A DNA stretch of 64,000 bases from NCBI RefSeq assembly GCF_010500245.1, contig NZ_JAAGOX010000043.1, positions 225,562 to 289,561 on the forward strand, read 5' to 3'. A program made the translations under genes and the position numbers. How positions within the stretch are numbered: position 1 is the stretch's first letter; each line of letters starts with the position of its first letter. This document shows positions 1-8,673 of this stretch, piece by piece. Source of the stretch: Ruegeria sp. PrR005. GTDB lineage: Bacteria; Pseudomonadota; Alphaproteobacteria; Rhodobacterales; Rhodobacteraceae. The notes beneath the pieces were generated by a model that was not told the origin of the DNA, searched no databases, and saw only the letters and a program-made list of their open reading frames with translations.

Positions 1-1047
1 GCGTTGATGGAGCGTCTGGCCGATGCCGCCGCCCGCGCCACCGGCCTTGACCCTGCCGAAATCCGCCGCCGCAACCTGAACCGCTTGAACGGCCCGCGTG
101 GCCTGCCCGCGGGCCGAGTCGAGGGGGTCGATTATGCCACAGCACTCGACCATTTCCTGACACTGGCCGATTACCCCGCCTGGCGCGCCCGGCGCGACGC
201 TCGGCGCACCGAGGGGGCATTGTCCGGGATCGGCCTCGGCTTTTACGTCGAACCCTCGGGCAAGGGGTGGGAAAGCGCCCGCGTCACCCTTGAGGCGGGC
301 CGCGCGACGGTGGAATTTGGCGGCAGCAGCCAGGGCCACGGGCGCGAAACCGCGCTGGCCCAGATCGCCGCCGATGCGCTGGAGCTCACGCCCGCCGATA
401 TCACGGTGGTTCATGGCGACACCGCCACCTGTCCGGCAGGCATCGGCGCGCTGGCCAGCCGCAGCACTCCCATCGGCGCCAGCGCCGTGCTTGAGGCCTG
501 CCGCGAGATCATCCGCCGCCGCGACGCGGGCGAAAGTGAACCGATCACCGCCGACACCGTCTATACTGCGTCGGGCGAGGCCTGGGGCCATGGCTGCTAC
601 CTTGCCGCCATCGAGATCGACCGCGACACCGGCGCCCCGCGCGTGACGCATATGGCCTGCCTCGACGATGCCGGGCGGCTGATCAACCCGCTGCTGGCCG
701 AGGGCCAGGTGATGGGTGGCTTTGCTCAGGGGCTGGGCGAGGCGATGATGGAGGCGCTGCATTTCGACGACGGCCAGCTCCTCACCGGCTCGTTCATGGA
801 CTACGCGATACCGCGCGCGGCTGACCTCCCGCCGCTCACCATTCACAAGACCGAGACGCTCGCCACCACCAACGCGCTCGGCGCCAAGGGGATCGGCGAG
901 GCCGGTACCATCGGCGCCCCGGCGGCGATCCTGAACGCCGCGCTGGACGCGCTGGCGCCGCTGGGCGTGACCGATCTGCAAATGCCGCTTACCAGCCTGT
1001 CGCTCTGGCAGGCGATCACCGATGCAAGCAAGGAACCCCAGACATGA
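1..1047 (+). CDS. Molybdopterin-binding (large) subunit of a xanthine dehydrogenase/aldehyde oxidase-family enzyme, 3' part
   Basis: This is the C-terminal part of a molybdenum hydroxylase large subunit. The frame is open to the window edge, so the start lies upstream. Visible family features are the glycine-rich GGSSQGHG stretch (about residue 106 of the visible part), the SRSTPIG loop and the KGIGEAG motif, whose Glu (about residue 299) is the family's catalytic base. Such enzymes hydroxylate aldehydes, N-heterocycles or CO with FeS and FAD partners, which must lie upstream. The segment between the SRST loop and the next conserved strand is only about 35 residues, shorter than I expect for CoxL-type subunits. 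The stop overlaps the next start (ATGA). The substrate cannot be deduced. Confidence 0.85.
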   Translation, partial: ALMERLADAAARATGLDPAEIRRRNLNRLNGPRGLPAGRVEGVDYATALDHFLTLADYPAWRARRDARRTEGALSGIGLGFYVEPSGKGWESARVTLEAGRATVEFGGSSQGHGRETALAQIAADALELTPADITVVHGDTATCPAGIGALASRSTPIGASAVLEACREIIRRRDAGESEPITADTVYTASGEAWGHGCYLAAIEIDRDTGAPRVTHMACLDDAGRLINPLLAEGQVMGGFAQGLGEAMMEALHFDDGQLLTGSFMDYAIPRAADLPPLTIHKTETLATTNALGAKGIGEAGTIGAPAAILNAALDALAPLGVTDLQMPLTSLSLWQAITDASKEPQT

Positions 1048-1997
1048 ACTATGCCAAGAGCGAGGCCAAGGACTATGCCCGCGAACATCTGCGCGGCATC
1101 TGGGCCGCGGCGCTGAACCCCTTTGCCGAGGATCTGTCGTTTGACGAGGCCGGTTTTCGCCGCAACATCCGCCACTGGGTCGATGATCTGGGGATCGAGG
1201 GCCTCTTCATCTGCGGAAAACAGGGCGAGTTCTTCTCGATGTCGCTGGAGGAGCGCAAGCGCAACCTTGAGGTTGCAGTCGAGGCATGCGACGGGCGCGC
1301 AGGCATCATGATGTCGGTCTCGGACCAGAATTTCGACACCGTTCTGGAGCTCGCCCGCCATGCCCAGAATGTGGGTGCCGACTATATCGTGGTGCACGCG
1401 CCGGTGCTGCATTTTGTACACGACAGCGACGCGCTGCTCTACGAATACTACAAGGCGATCAGCGAGGCGGTCGATATCGGCATCGCCATGTGGAGCCACC
1501 CTGACAGCGGTTACCTGATGAGCCCCGAGCTCTGCGCGCGCATCGCCGACCTGCCCAATGTGGTGGCGATCAAATATTCCGTCCCGCGCGAGATGTATGC
1601 CCGCCTGACCGAGCTGGCGGGTGACAAGATCCAGGTCTCCACCGCCTCCGAGGAGGAGTGGTTCGACAATATCGTCGAACTTGGCTGGCGGCTTTATCTC
1701 TGCTCTTCGCCGCCCTACCAGCTACAGACCGCCCGCGACCGGCGCATGCATGACTATACCCAGCTGGCTTTTGCCGGCCGCATCGACGAGGCCCGCGCGA
1801 TCCGAGACAGCCTCGACCCGGTGCGCCAGGCGATCAAATCGACCAAGCCGGGCGGCAAGCCCCAGGCGCATGGCAAATACTGGCAAGAGCTGCTGGGACA
1901 GACCGGCGGGCGCGTGCGCTTTCCCATGCAGGAACTGACCGAAGAAGAAAAAATCGCCACCCGCGCTGCCTTCGAGGCCTGCGGGCTGCGCCTCTGA
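1044..1997 (+). CDS. Dihydrodipicolinate synthase (DapA)-family aldolase/lyase
   Basis: A 317-aa class I aldolase-fold protein of the DapA/N-acetylneuraminate lyase superfamily, which forms a Schiff base between a lysine and a 2-oxo acid. The likely Schiff-base lysine is K177 in the VVAIKYS strand; a GKQGEFFSMS segment near residue 58 matches the usual G-(T/S)-T-GE substrate loop position. The usual YPYY tyrosine region reads HAPVLHF, so this is probably not biosynthetic DapA. Its start overlaps the molybdenum hydroxylase stop by 4 bp, so the two are co-translated and probably serve one catabolic route. The reaction is unknown. Confidence 0.85.
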   Translation: MNYAKSEAKDYAREHLRGIWAAALNPFAEDLSFDEAGFRRNIRHWVDDLGIEGLFICGKQGEFFSMSLEERKRNLEVAVEACDGRAGIMMSVSDQNFDTVLELARHAQNVGADYIVVHAPVLHFVHDSDALLYEYYKAISEAVDIGIAMWSHPDSGYLMSPELCARIADLPNVVAIKYSVPREMYARLTELAGDKIQVSTASEEEWFDNIVELGWRLYLCSSPPYQLQTARDRRMHDYTQLAFAGRIDEARAIRDSLDPVRQAIKSTKPGGKPQAHGKYWQELLGQTGGRVRFPMQELTEEEKIATRAAFEACGLRL

Positions 1998-2000
1998 CCC

Positions 2001-2068
2001 TTCATCTCGCTGAAAATACTCCGGGGGAGTCGCGCAAGGCGCGGCGGGGTCAGCGCCCCCTGCCCCGG
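2001..2068. repeat. Dispersed intergenic repeat, copy 1
   Basis: Between two converging genes. It begins with a TTCAT(T/C)TCGC box, followed by GAAAATACTCC, a G-rich block and a GC-rich partial hairpin. The same order of boxes occurs at 22951-22979, 36901-36934, 37087-37138 and 52142-52199, always between genes. Function unknown; the hairpin might act as a weak bidirectional terminator. Confidence 0.6.
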
Positions 2069-2073
2069 TTGGG

Positions 2074-3624
2074 CTATAGAACGACCTCGATCAGGTTTGG
2101 CCCTGCCTCGGAAAATCCCTGCTCCAGCGCCAGCGCAAAATCCTCTGCCCGCTCAACCCGGGCAGCAGGGACACCAAGGCTTTGCGCCTGCCCGACCCAG
2201 TCGATGGCGGGCCGTTCCAGGCTCAGCATGTCCAGCGCGCGCGGGCCGGGGTTCATCACGCCCACCCCCGACAATTCGCCCAGCAGGATGCGATAGCTGC
2301 GATTGGCCCAGATCACCACGGTGATATCCAGAGCTTCACGCGCCATGGTCCACAAGGCCTGTGGCATGTACATGGCCGAGCCATCGCCGGTCAGCGTCAT
2401 CACCTTGCGGTCCGGGCAGGCGATGGCGGCCCCGATGGCGGCGGCAAGGCTATAGCCGATGGAACCACCGCAATTGTTGATCCATGTATGCGGCGCGGCG
2501 CCCAGGGTGGCGCCGTGAAAGGCGCGGCCGGTGGTCACCGACTCGTCCAGCACGATGGCGCCTTCGGGGATGTGTTGGCCCAGCACGGCAGCGACAGTCT
2601 CGGGCGTGCAGGGGCCGCTGACCGATCCCGACGCGACAGGCGGCGCGAGCACCGGAACGGTGCCAGCGCCGCCCACCGCCTGTTCCAACCCCGCCAGCGC
2701 ACCATCCAGATCGGCGGCCCAATCGACCAGCGCGATGATCTCGGCCTCTGGAGGGGTCAGGACGGCAGGTTTTCCTGGATAGGCAAAGAAGCCGATGGGC
2801 GGCCGCGCGCCCAGCAAAACGATGCGGCGGTACCGCGACAGCGCCTCCAGCGCCATGTCAATCGGATAGGGCACGCGGGCCACGGGCACCCGACCCGCGC
2901 CCCGTTCCATCCGCGCATTTGCCCATTCCGAGAGCAGCGCGCAGCCGGTTGCCGCCGCGATGCGGCCAGCACGTTCCAGGTTTTCCTCGGTCAGCGCTTC
3001 GCCACCCAACAGCAACAGGCTGTCCGGCCCGCTCAGCGCGGCAGCCGCCTGTTCCAGTGTCTCGGCCTCAACCGGCGCCCGCGCAGGCACCGGCAAGGCG
3101 GATGCCACCTGACCGCCCGGGGACCAGGCCGTGTCAGACGGCAGAATCAGCGTCGCCACCTGCCCCGGCGCGCTGCGTGCAGCCTGTACCGCGCGGGCGG
3201 CATCGCGCCCCACATCCGCCGCCGACAGAGAGGTTTCGACCCAATGCGACACCGGCCGCGCCAGCCCCTCGATATCCGCCGTCAACGGCGCATCCAGCTC
3301 CAGATGGCTGGCCGCGTGCTGACCCACGATGTTGACGACACCCGACCCGGCCTTCTTGGCGTTGTGCAGGTTCGAGATACCGTTGGCCAGTCCCGGCCCC
3401 AGATGCAGCAGGGTCGCCGCCGGCTTTCGCGCCATCCGGTAGTATCCATCCGCCGCTCCGGTCGCGACCCCTTCGAACAGCGCCAGGACCGAGCGCATGC
3501 CCGGCACCTGATCGAGCGCCGCCACAAAATGCATCTCGGACGTGCCGGGATTGGTGAAACAGGTATCGACCCCGCTGTTCAGCAGGCTGCGCACCAGACT
3601 TTCGGCGCCGTTCATTTCGCTCAT
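2074..3624 (-). CDS. ThDP-dependent enzyme of the acetolactate synthase/benzoylformate decarboxylase family
   Basis: About 516 aa with the three-domain layout of ThDP decarboxylases/carboligases. The N-terminal PYR domain carries the cofactor-activating Glu at about residue 51 (ALFEGVATGAADGY). The C-terminal PP domain has the GDG metal/diphosphate motif (TGDGSAMY) followed about 25 residues later by Asn (IWANRSYRI). I chose the ATG at 3624, preceded by GAGGAGTGAGGG; a longer upstream frame has no ribosome site. The C-terminal pattern resembles benzoylformate decarboxylase more than IlvB, and no small regulatory subunit is nearby, so a decarboxylase or carboligase role is as likely as acetolactate synthase. 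It is divergent from the DUF302 gene. Confidence 0.8.
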   Translation of the reverse strand: MSEMNGAESLVRSLLNSGVDTCFTNPGTSEMHFVAALDQVPGMRSVLALFEGVATGAADGYYRMARKPAATLLHLGPGLANGISNLHNAKKAGSGVVNIVGQHAASHLELDAPLTADIEGLARPVSHWVETSLSAADVGRDAARAVQAARSAPGQVATLILPSDTAWSPGGQVASALPVPARAPVEAETLEQAAAALSGPDSLLLLGGEALTEENLERAGRIAAATGCALLSEWANARMERGAGRVPVARVPYPIDMALEALSRYRRIVLLGARPPIGFFAYPGKPAVLTPPEAEIIALVDWAADLDGALAGLEQAVGGAGTVPVLAPPVASGSVSGPCTPETVAAVLGQHIPEGAIVLDESVTTGRAFHGATLGAAPHTWINNCGGSIGYSLAAAIGAAIACPDRKVMTLTGDGSAMYMPQALWTMAREALDITVVIWANRSYRILLGELSGVGVMNPGPRALDMLSLERPAIDWVGQAQSLGVPAARVERAEDFALALEQGFSEAGPNLIEVVL

Positions 3625-3670
3625 CACCCTCACTCCTCGCAATTGGGGCGAGCCTAGGCGGCGCGCGGCG

Positions 3671-3697
3671 TCACGTAAACGGTGCACAATAACGTGA
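3671..3697. promoter_or_regulatory. Inverted repeat in the divergent promoter region of the ThDP enzyme and DUF302 genes
   Basis: TCACGT and ACGTGA are separated by 15 nt, with a GTGCAC palindrome in the spacer. It lies in the 128-bp gap between two divergent genes, where an operator is expected. The binding protein is unknown; six-base arms can arise by chance. Confidence 0.3.
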
Positions 3698-3752
3698 GCA
3701 CGGGGGTGCGGTGAAATCTGGCATCAAGGGTCCAGCAAAGGAGAAAGCCACC

Positions 3753-4226
3753 ATGCGCCTTGCCGCCCTCGCCCTGATCACCTGTCTTGCCCTGCCCGCC
3801 TTCGCTGGCGATCTGACGCCGCGCCCGGGCTGGGCAGTGCACGTTACCGCCAAAACCCACGCGCAACTGGTCGAGGACACCCGCGCCGCCATCACCGCAA
3901 ACGGGCTGGGCATCGTTACCCAGGCAGGCCCGACCGAGGCCGCCGCCCGGCGCGGTATCACCATTCCCGGCAACCGGGTCATCGGCGCCTTCAACAACGA
4001 TTTCGCGGTGCGGATACTGGCGCTGTCGACCGCCGCGATGATCGAGGCGCCGATCCGCTTCTATGTCAGCGAGAACGCTAATGGCACCGCCACACTGGGC
4101 TACAAGTTGCCCTCGCAGGTCTTTGCGCCCTATCTCGGCGAAGGCGGCTCAGAGCTGGCAGCCATTTCCGCCGAGTTGGACGCGCGGTTTGCGGCGGTGG
4201 CGGCCCAGGCAATCGCCTCACAGTGA
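3753..4226 (+). CDS. Secreted DUF302-domain protein
   Basis: A 157-aa protein with a Sec signal peptide (MRLAALALITCLALPAFA, cleavage near residue 18) and one DUF302 domain, recognisable from the pattern GLGIVTQAGPTEAA, RVIGAFNN, APIRFYV and LPSQVFAPY. I chose the ATG at 3753 because AAAGGAG lies 9 bp upstream; an earlier in-frame start would bury the signal peptide. The biochemical role of DUF302 is not known. It sits between two ThDP-enzyme genes and is divergent from the first. Confidence 0.8.
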   Translation: MRLAALALITCLALPAFAGDLTPRPGWAVHVTAKTHAQLVEDTRAAITANGLGIVTQAGPTEAAARRGITIPGNRVIGAFNNDFAVRILALSTAAMIEAPIRFYVSENANGTATLGYKLPSQVFAPYLGEGGSELAAISAELDARFAAVAAQAIASQ

Positions 4227-4299
4227 CGTGACCCCCCTTGCCTTCGGACGCAGGCTCCGCAATCTCGGCCAGAAGCGACCCCTGTAACGGAGCCTCATC

Positions 4300-5919
4300 A
4301 TGTCAGACCCCCTACCCCGCGCCGCCGACCTGCTGGCCCGGCGGCTGTACGAGGCAGGCTGCCGCCATGCCTTTGGCATGCCCGGCGGCGAGGTGCTGAC
4401 GCTGGTCGATGCGTTGGACAAGGCCGGGATCGCCTTTCACCTGGCCAAGCATGAGAATGCCGCAGGCTTCATGGCCGAGGCGGTGCATCACCGCGACGGC
4501 GCGCCCGCGATCCTGCTGGCGACGCTGGGGCCGGGGGCGATGAACGGGGTCAATGTGGTGGCCAATGCGTTGCAGGACCGGGTGCCGATGATCGTGCTGA
4601 CCGGCTGTGTCGATGCTGAAGAGGCGCTCACCTATACCCATCAGGTGATGGACCATGCGCAGGTGTTCCGCCCGATCACCAAGGGCAGTTTCCACCTGAC
4701 CGCCGAAGGCTCGGATATCATCGCCGACAAGGCGGTGTCGCTGGCGATGCAACTCCGCCCCGGCCCGGTGCATATCGACGTGCCGATTGGCGTGGCCGAT
4801 ACTCCGGTACGCGAGTTGCGGCGGCGGCGGCTGACCCCGGCGGCACCCGTGGCACCCGGTGGTATCTGTCTGGAAACCGCCCGGCGCTGGGTCGCAGAGG
4901 CACGCCGCCCGCTGGCGGTGATCGGCCTCGACGTGCTGGCCGATAACTCGAAATGTGTCCTGCAAGCCTTTCTGGAACATTTCGAAATTCCCTTTGTGAC
5001 CACCTACAAGGCCAAGGGCATCCTGCCCGAGGATCACCGCCTGTGCCTCGGCGGCGCTGGCCTGTCGCCGCTGGCTGACAGCCACCTTTTACAGCTGGTG
5101 CAGGCCGCCGACCTGATCCTGTGCCTGGGCTATGACCCGATCGAGATGCGCCCCGGCTGGCGCGAGGTCTGGGACCCCGAAAACCAGCGGGTGATAGACA
5201 TCTCGGCGGTGGTCAACGACCACTACATGCATCAGGCCGGGATCAATATCGTTGCCGATACCGGCGCCACGCTGGAGGCTATCGCCAAGGGGACAACCGG
5301 GCACGCCACCTGGGTCGGGGGCGAACCGCAGGCGGCCCGCGCCGCCCTTGCCCGCGCCTTTCCGCAGGATGAAGAGTGGGGCCCCGCCGCCATCATCGCC
5401 GAAACCCGCGCCACCCTGCCCCAAGGCACATTGGCCACCGCCGATAGCGGTGCCCACCGCATCCTGCTCAGCCAGATGTGGCGCTGTGACGAGCCACGCG
5501 GGCTGATCCAGTCCTCGGGCCTGTGCACCATGGGCTGCGCCCTGCCGATGGCGATTGGCCTCAAACTGGCCGAACCCGACCGCCCGGTGATCAGTTTCTC
5601 CGGCGATGCCGGTTTCCTGATGGTCGCCGGAGAGTTGTCGACCGCCGCCGAAATGGGCGGCAACCCGATCTTTCTAGTCTTTGTCGATGCCAGCCTGTCG
5701 CTGATCGAATTGAAGCAGCGGGGCCGCCAGTTGCCCAATCGCGGCGTCGATTTCGGGCATCACGACTTTGCCGCCATCGGCCGTGCCTTTGGCGGGCATG
5801 GACACACCGTGCGCTCGCGGGCAGAGTTGCGCGCGGCGCTAAAGGCAGCGCAGGCAGCGGACCGGTTCACGGTGATCGCGGCCGAAATCGCACGAGGGGA
5901 TTACGATGGCCGGATCTGA
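4300..5919 (+). CDS. ThDP-binding enzyme (acetolactate synthase-like), second copy
   Basis: A 539-aa ThDP enzyme. The activating Glu is E52 (KHENAAGFMAE), followed by the usual ATLGPGAMNGVNVVANA strand. In the PP domain the canonical GDG reads GDA (FSGDAGFLM), and the Asn pair expected about 25 residues later reads VDASLSLIEL. The metal-binding residues are therefore Asp and Asp/Ser rather than Asp and Asn, an unusual but not unique arrangement. The preceding AACGGAG is the ribosome site. The stop overlaps the CoA-transferase start by 14 bp, so the two are translationally coupled. Pairing with a class III CoA-transferase recalls oxalyl-CoA decarboxylase/formyl-CoA transferase systems, but the substrate is not evident. 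Confidence 0.8.
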   Translation: MSDPLPRAADLLARRLYEAGCRHAFGMPGGEVLTLVDALDKAGIAFHLAKHENAAGFMAEAVHHRDGAPAILLATLGPGAMNGVNVVANALQDRVPMIVLTGCVDAEEALTYTHQVMDHAQVFRPITKGSFHLTAEGSDIIADKAVSLAMQLRPGPVHIDVPIGVADTPVRELRRRRLTPAAPVAPGGICLETARRWVAEARRPLAVIGLDVLADNSKCVLQAFLEHFEIPFVTTYKAKGILPEDHRLCLGGAGLSPLADSHLLQLVQAADLILCLGYDPIEMRPGWREVWDPENQRVIDISAVVNDHYMHQAGINIVADTGATLEAIAKGTTGHATWVGGEPQAARAALARAFPQDEEWGPAAIIAETRATLPQGTLATADSGAHRILLSQMWRCDEPRGLIQSSGLCTMGCALPMAIGLKLAEPDRPVISFSGDAGFLMVAGELSTAAEMGGNPIFLVFVDASLSLIELKQRGRQLPNRGVDFGHHDFAAIGRAFGGHGHTVRSRAELRAALKAAQAADRFTVIAAEIARGDYDGRI

Positions 5920-7099
5920 ACAACCCAAGGGGCCACTCGATGGGGTGCGCGTGCTGGACCTCAGCCGCATTCTGGCGGGGCCGACCTGTACCCAGCTGTT
6001 GGGGGATCTGGGCGCCAATGTGATCAAGATCGAGAACCCCGGTTCGGGTGGCGATGACACGCGGCAATGGGGGCCTCCCTATGTGACCGACTCCGAGGGC
6101 AACTCCAGCGACCTGAGCGCCTATTTCATGGCCGCCAACCGCAACAAGAAATCGGTGGCGCTGGATATCTCGACCCCCGAAGGGCAGGCGCAGATCCGGC
6201 GTCTGGCGGCCCATGCCGATATCCTAATCGAGAATTTCAAACCCGGCGGGCTGGCCAAATACGGACTGGACTATGCCAGCCTCGGGCCCGAGTTTCCCGG
6301 CCTCGTCTATTGCTCGATCTCGGGCTTTGGTCAGACCGGCCCCAATGCCTCGAAACCGGGCTATGACCTGATGGCCCAAGGGTTTGGTGGCATCATGTCG
6401 CTGACCGGGGAACCCGATGGCGCGCCGATGAAGGTGGGCGTGGGCATCGCCGATGTGATGTGCGGCATGTATGCGACCGTGGGTATCCTCGCCGCGCTGC
6501 ATCACCGCGAGCGCACCGGCGAGGGCCAGCATATCGACCTGGCGCTGGTCGATGCGCAGGTGGCCTGGATGATCAACGAGGGCGTGAACTATCTGACCAG
6601 CGGCGCGCTGCCCCAGCGGCGCGGCAATGCCCATCCCAACATCATGCCCTATGACGTCTATGCCACCTCGGACGGGCATGTTGTGCTGGCGGTGGGCAAT
6701 GACGGCCAGTTCAGACGCTTCTGCGACTTTCTGGAGCTTGGCGAACTGGCGGGCGACCCGCGCTTTGCCACCAACCAGGCGCGGCTGCAAAACCGCGCCC
6801 CGCTGGACGCGCTGCTGCGACCGGCGCTGGAGGCGCGCAGCATGGCCGAAGTGATCACCGGGCTGGAGGCGCTCAAGGTCACGGTGGGGCCGGTGCAGAC
6901 GCTGGACCAGGTGTTTTCCAGCGATCAGGTGGTGGCCCGACAGATGCAGATCGACATGGAGGCCGAGCCCGGCCCGGTGCACCTGATCGGCAATCCGCTC
7001 AAGCTGTCGCGCACGCCCGTGACCTATCGCAGGGCACCGCCGCGCTGCGGTCAGGACACCGAATCCGTGCTCTCGTCAGACGATCCGTTCACGGACTGA
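5906..7099 (+). CDS. Class III (CaiB/BaiF) CoA-transferase
   Basis: A 397-aa family III CoA-transferase that moves CoA between two carboxylic acids through an Asp-linked acyl anhydride. The N-terminal fold is clear (LDGVRVLDLSRILAGP, LGDLGANVIKIE), the nucleophile is D154 in KPGYDLMAQG, and the C-terminal segment NAHPNIMPYDVY is typical. Length is normal. It overlaps the upstream ThDP-enzyme gene by 14 bp, so both probably act on one acyl-CoA intermediate. Acyl specificity cannot be read from sequence. Confidence 0.88.
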   Translation: MAGSEQPKGPLDGVRVLDLSRILAGPTCTQLLGDLGANVIKIENPGSGGDDTRQWGPPYVTDSEGNSSDLSAYFMAANRNKKSVALDISTPEGQAQIRRLAAHADILIENFKPGGLAKYGLDYASLGPEFPGLVYCSISGFGQTGPNASKPGYDLMAQGFGGIMSLTGEPDGAPMKVGVGIADVMCGMYATVGILAALHHRERTGEGQHIDLALVDAQVAWMINEGVNYLTSGALPQRRGNAHPNIMPYDVYATSDGHVVLAVGNDGQFRRFCDFLELGELAGDPRFATNQARLQNRAPLDALLRPALEARSMAEVITGLEALKVTVGPVQTLDQVFSSDQVVARQMQIDMEAEPGPVHLIGNPLKLSRTPVTYRRAPPRCGQDTESVLSSDDPFTD

Positions 7100-7277
7100 A
7101 ACATCACCTGTCTTTGGGCGGCAAATTGCTGAAACAACAGAGGCTTTCGGCGGCTTTTCCCCCATTTTCCGCACACGCGTTTTCACCAATTCGCGAGCGG
7201 CGTCGATCCTGATACGGGGCTCCAATAGACTTGGCAAAGGCGCGAACTGCCTCCCCTTTGCAAGGAACGGACCCGGT

Positions 7278-8648
7278 ATGAGAGACGATGTTTTTGGACA
7301 GACCAACAGCCTGACCCGCGCGGACAGCGCCGAGGCGTGGGATGGCGTGCTGCTGGGCTTCATGGCCCACGCCGCGATCACCCCGCAGCATCTGGCGCGG
7401 GTGCTGGAGCTGGAGCCGGATTTCGCGCTGGGCCATGCCATCAAGGGCCTGTTCATGCTGCTTCTGGGCCGGCGCGAGATGACCCCCGTTGCGGTCGAGG
7501 CGATGGCAGCCGCCGAGCGTGCCGCCGATGCGCATCCGGTGACACCGCGTGAGGCGCATTACCTGACAGCCTTGCGCCACTGGCTGGCGGGCAACCCCAG
7601 TTCTGCGGTGCAGGAATTCGAGGCTATTCTGCACGCCCATCCCGACGACACCCTGGCAATGAAGCTGAGCCATGCCACCCGGTTTGTGCTGGGCGATCCG
7701 GCCGGAATGCGCCGCTCGATCGAGCGGGTGATGCCCGCCTACGCCCCCGATCATGCCGGGCGCGGCTATCTGCTGGGGTGCCATGCCTTCGCGCTGGAAG
7801 AAACCGGCGCATACGACAAGGCAGAGATTGCCGGGCGGCAGGCGCTGTGGATGGTCTCGGACGATGCATGGGGCCTGCATGCGGTCGCACATGTGCATGA
7901 AATGAAAGGACAATCCGCACAAGGTCTGGAATGGCTGGCCGGGCGCGAGGCGGCCTGGGCGCATTGCAACAATTTCCGTTACCACGTCTGGTGGCACAAA
8001 GCGCTGATGCATCTGGACCAAGGCCAGATTGATCAGGTATTCGATCTCTACGATTCAGCGATTCGCAAGGATAAGACAGACGACTATCGTGATATTTCGA
8101 ACGCCACCTCGCTGCTGTCGCGGCTCGAGCTTGAAGGCGTAAATGTCGGACACCGCTGGGAAGAACTGGCCGACCTGAGTGCCGCGCGCACCGAAGACGG
8201 AAGCCTGATCTTCGCAGACTTGCATTACCTGCTGGCCCTGACCGGGGACACCCGCGAAGACGCCATCTCGCGAATGCTGCAGCGGATTAAACGCGATGCA
8301 GACAAGGCCAATTGCGATGTGACCCGTCGCATGGCCGATCCCGGAATGAATGCCGCGCTGGGGCTTGAGGCCTTTGGCGATGGAGAACATGGACGGGCCT
8401 TCGACCTCTTGCTTGCCGCCCGCGGCAACATGCAACTGGCCGGAGGCAGCCATGCCCAGCGCGATGTGTTCGAACGGATCACGATAGACGCCGGGCTGCG
8501 GGCCGGTCGCCTGGACGCGGTGGAACGCGTGTTGGACGACCGCCGCGCCAAACGTGGTGGACATGAAGACAACTATGCCCTTGCCCGTCGCGCCCTGATC
8601 GAGGCGGGCAGAGGCGAGCGTGGCATGCACAGCGTGCCCGCCGAATGA
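7278..8648 (+). CDS. TTC38-like tetratricopeptide-repeat protein
   Basis: A 456-aa soluble protein made of degenerate TPR-like helical pairs. The overall pattern (AWDGVLLGFMAH, LGHAIKGLF, AHYLTALRHWLAGN, GYLLGCHAFALEETG, WGLHAVAHVHEMKG, NNFRYHVWWHKALMH) matches the TTC38 family found in eukaryotes and proteobacteria. There is no signal peptide or catalytic motif. Role unknown, presumably scaffolding. It ends 25 bp before opgC and is on the same strand, so it may be in the glucan operon, although its involvement there is only inferred. CAAGGAACGG precedes the start. Confidence 0.75.
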   Translation: MRDDVFGQTNSLTRADSAEAWDGVLLGFMAHAAITPQHLARVLELEPDFALGHAIKGLFMLLLGRREMTPVAVEAMAAAERAADAHPVTPREAHYLTALRHWLAGNPSSAVQEFEAILHAHPDDTLAMKLSHATRFVLGDPAGMRRSIERVMPAYAPDHAGRGYLLGCHAFALEETGAYDKAEIAGRQALWMVSDDAWGLHAVAHVHEMKGQSAQGLEWLAGREAAWAHCNNFRYHVWWHKALMHLDQGQIDQVFDLYDSAIRKDKTDDYRDISNATSLLSRLELEGVNVGHRWEELADLSAARTEDGSLIFADLHYLLALTGDTREDAISRMLQRIKRDADKANCDVTRRMADPGMNAALGLEAFGDGEHGRAFDLLLAARGNMQLAGGSHAQRDVFERITIDAGLRAGRLDAVERVLDDRRAKRGGHEDNYALARRALIEAGRGERGMHSVPAE

Positions 8649-8673
8649 CGTGATTGAGAAGGACCAAATACGC

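Noticed and set aside
2182..3657. 491-aa open frame opposite to the first ThDP enzyme
   Set aside because: Composition (Arg/His/Gln-rich) is unlike a real protein, and the minus-strand frame has ThDP motifs and a ribosome site.
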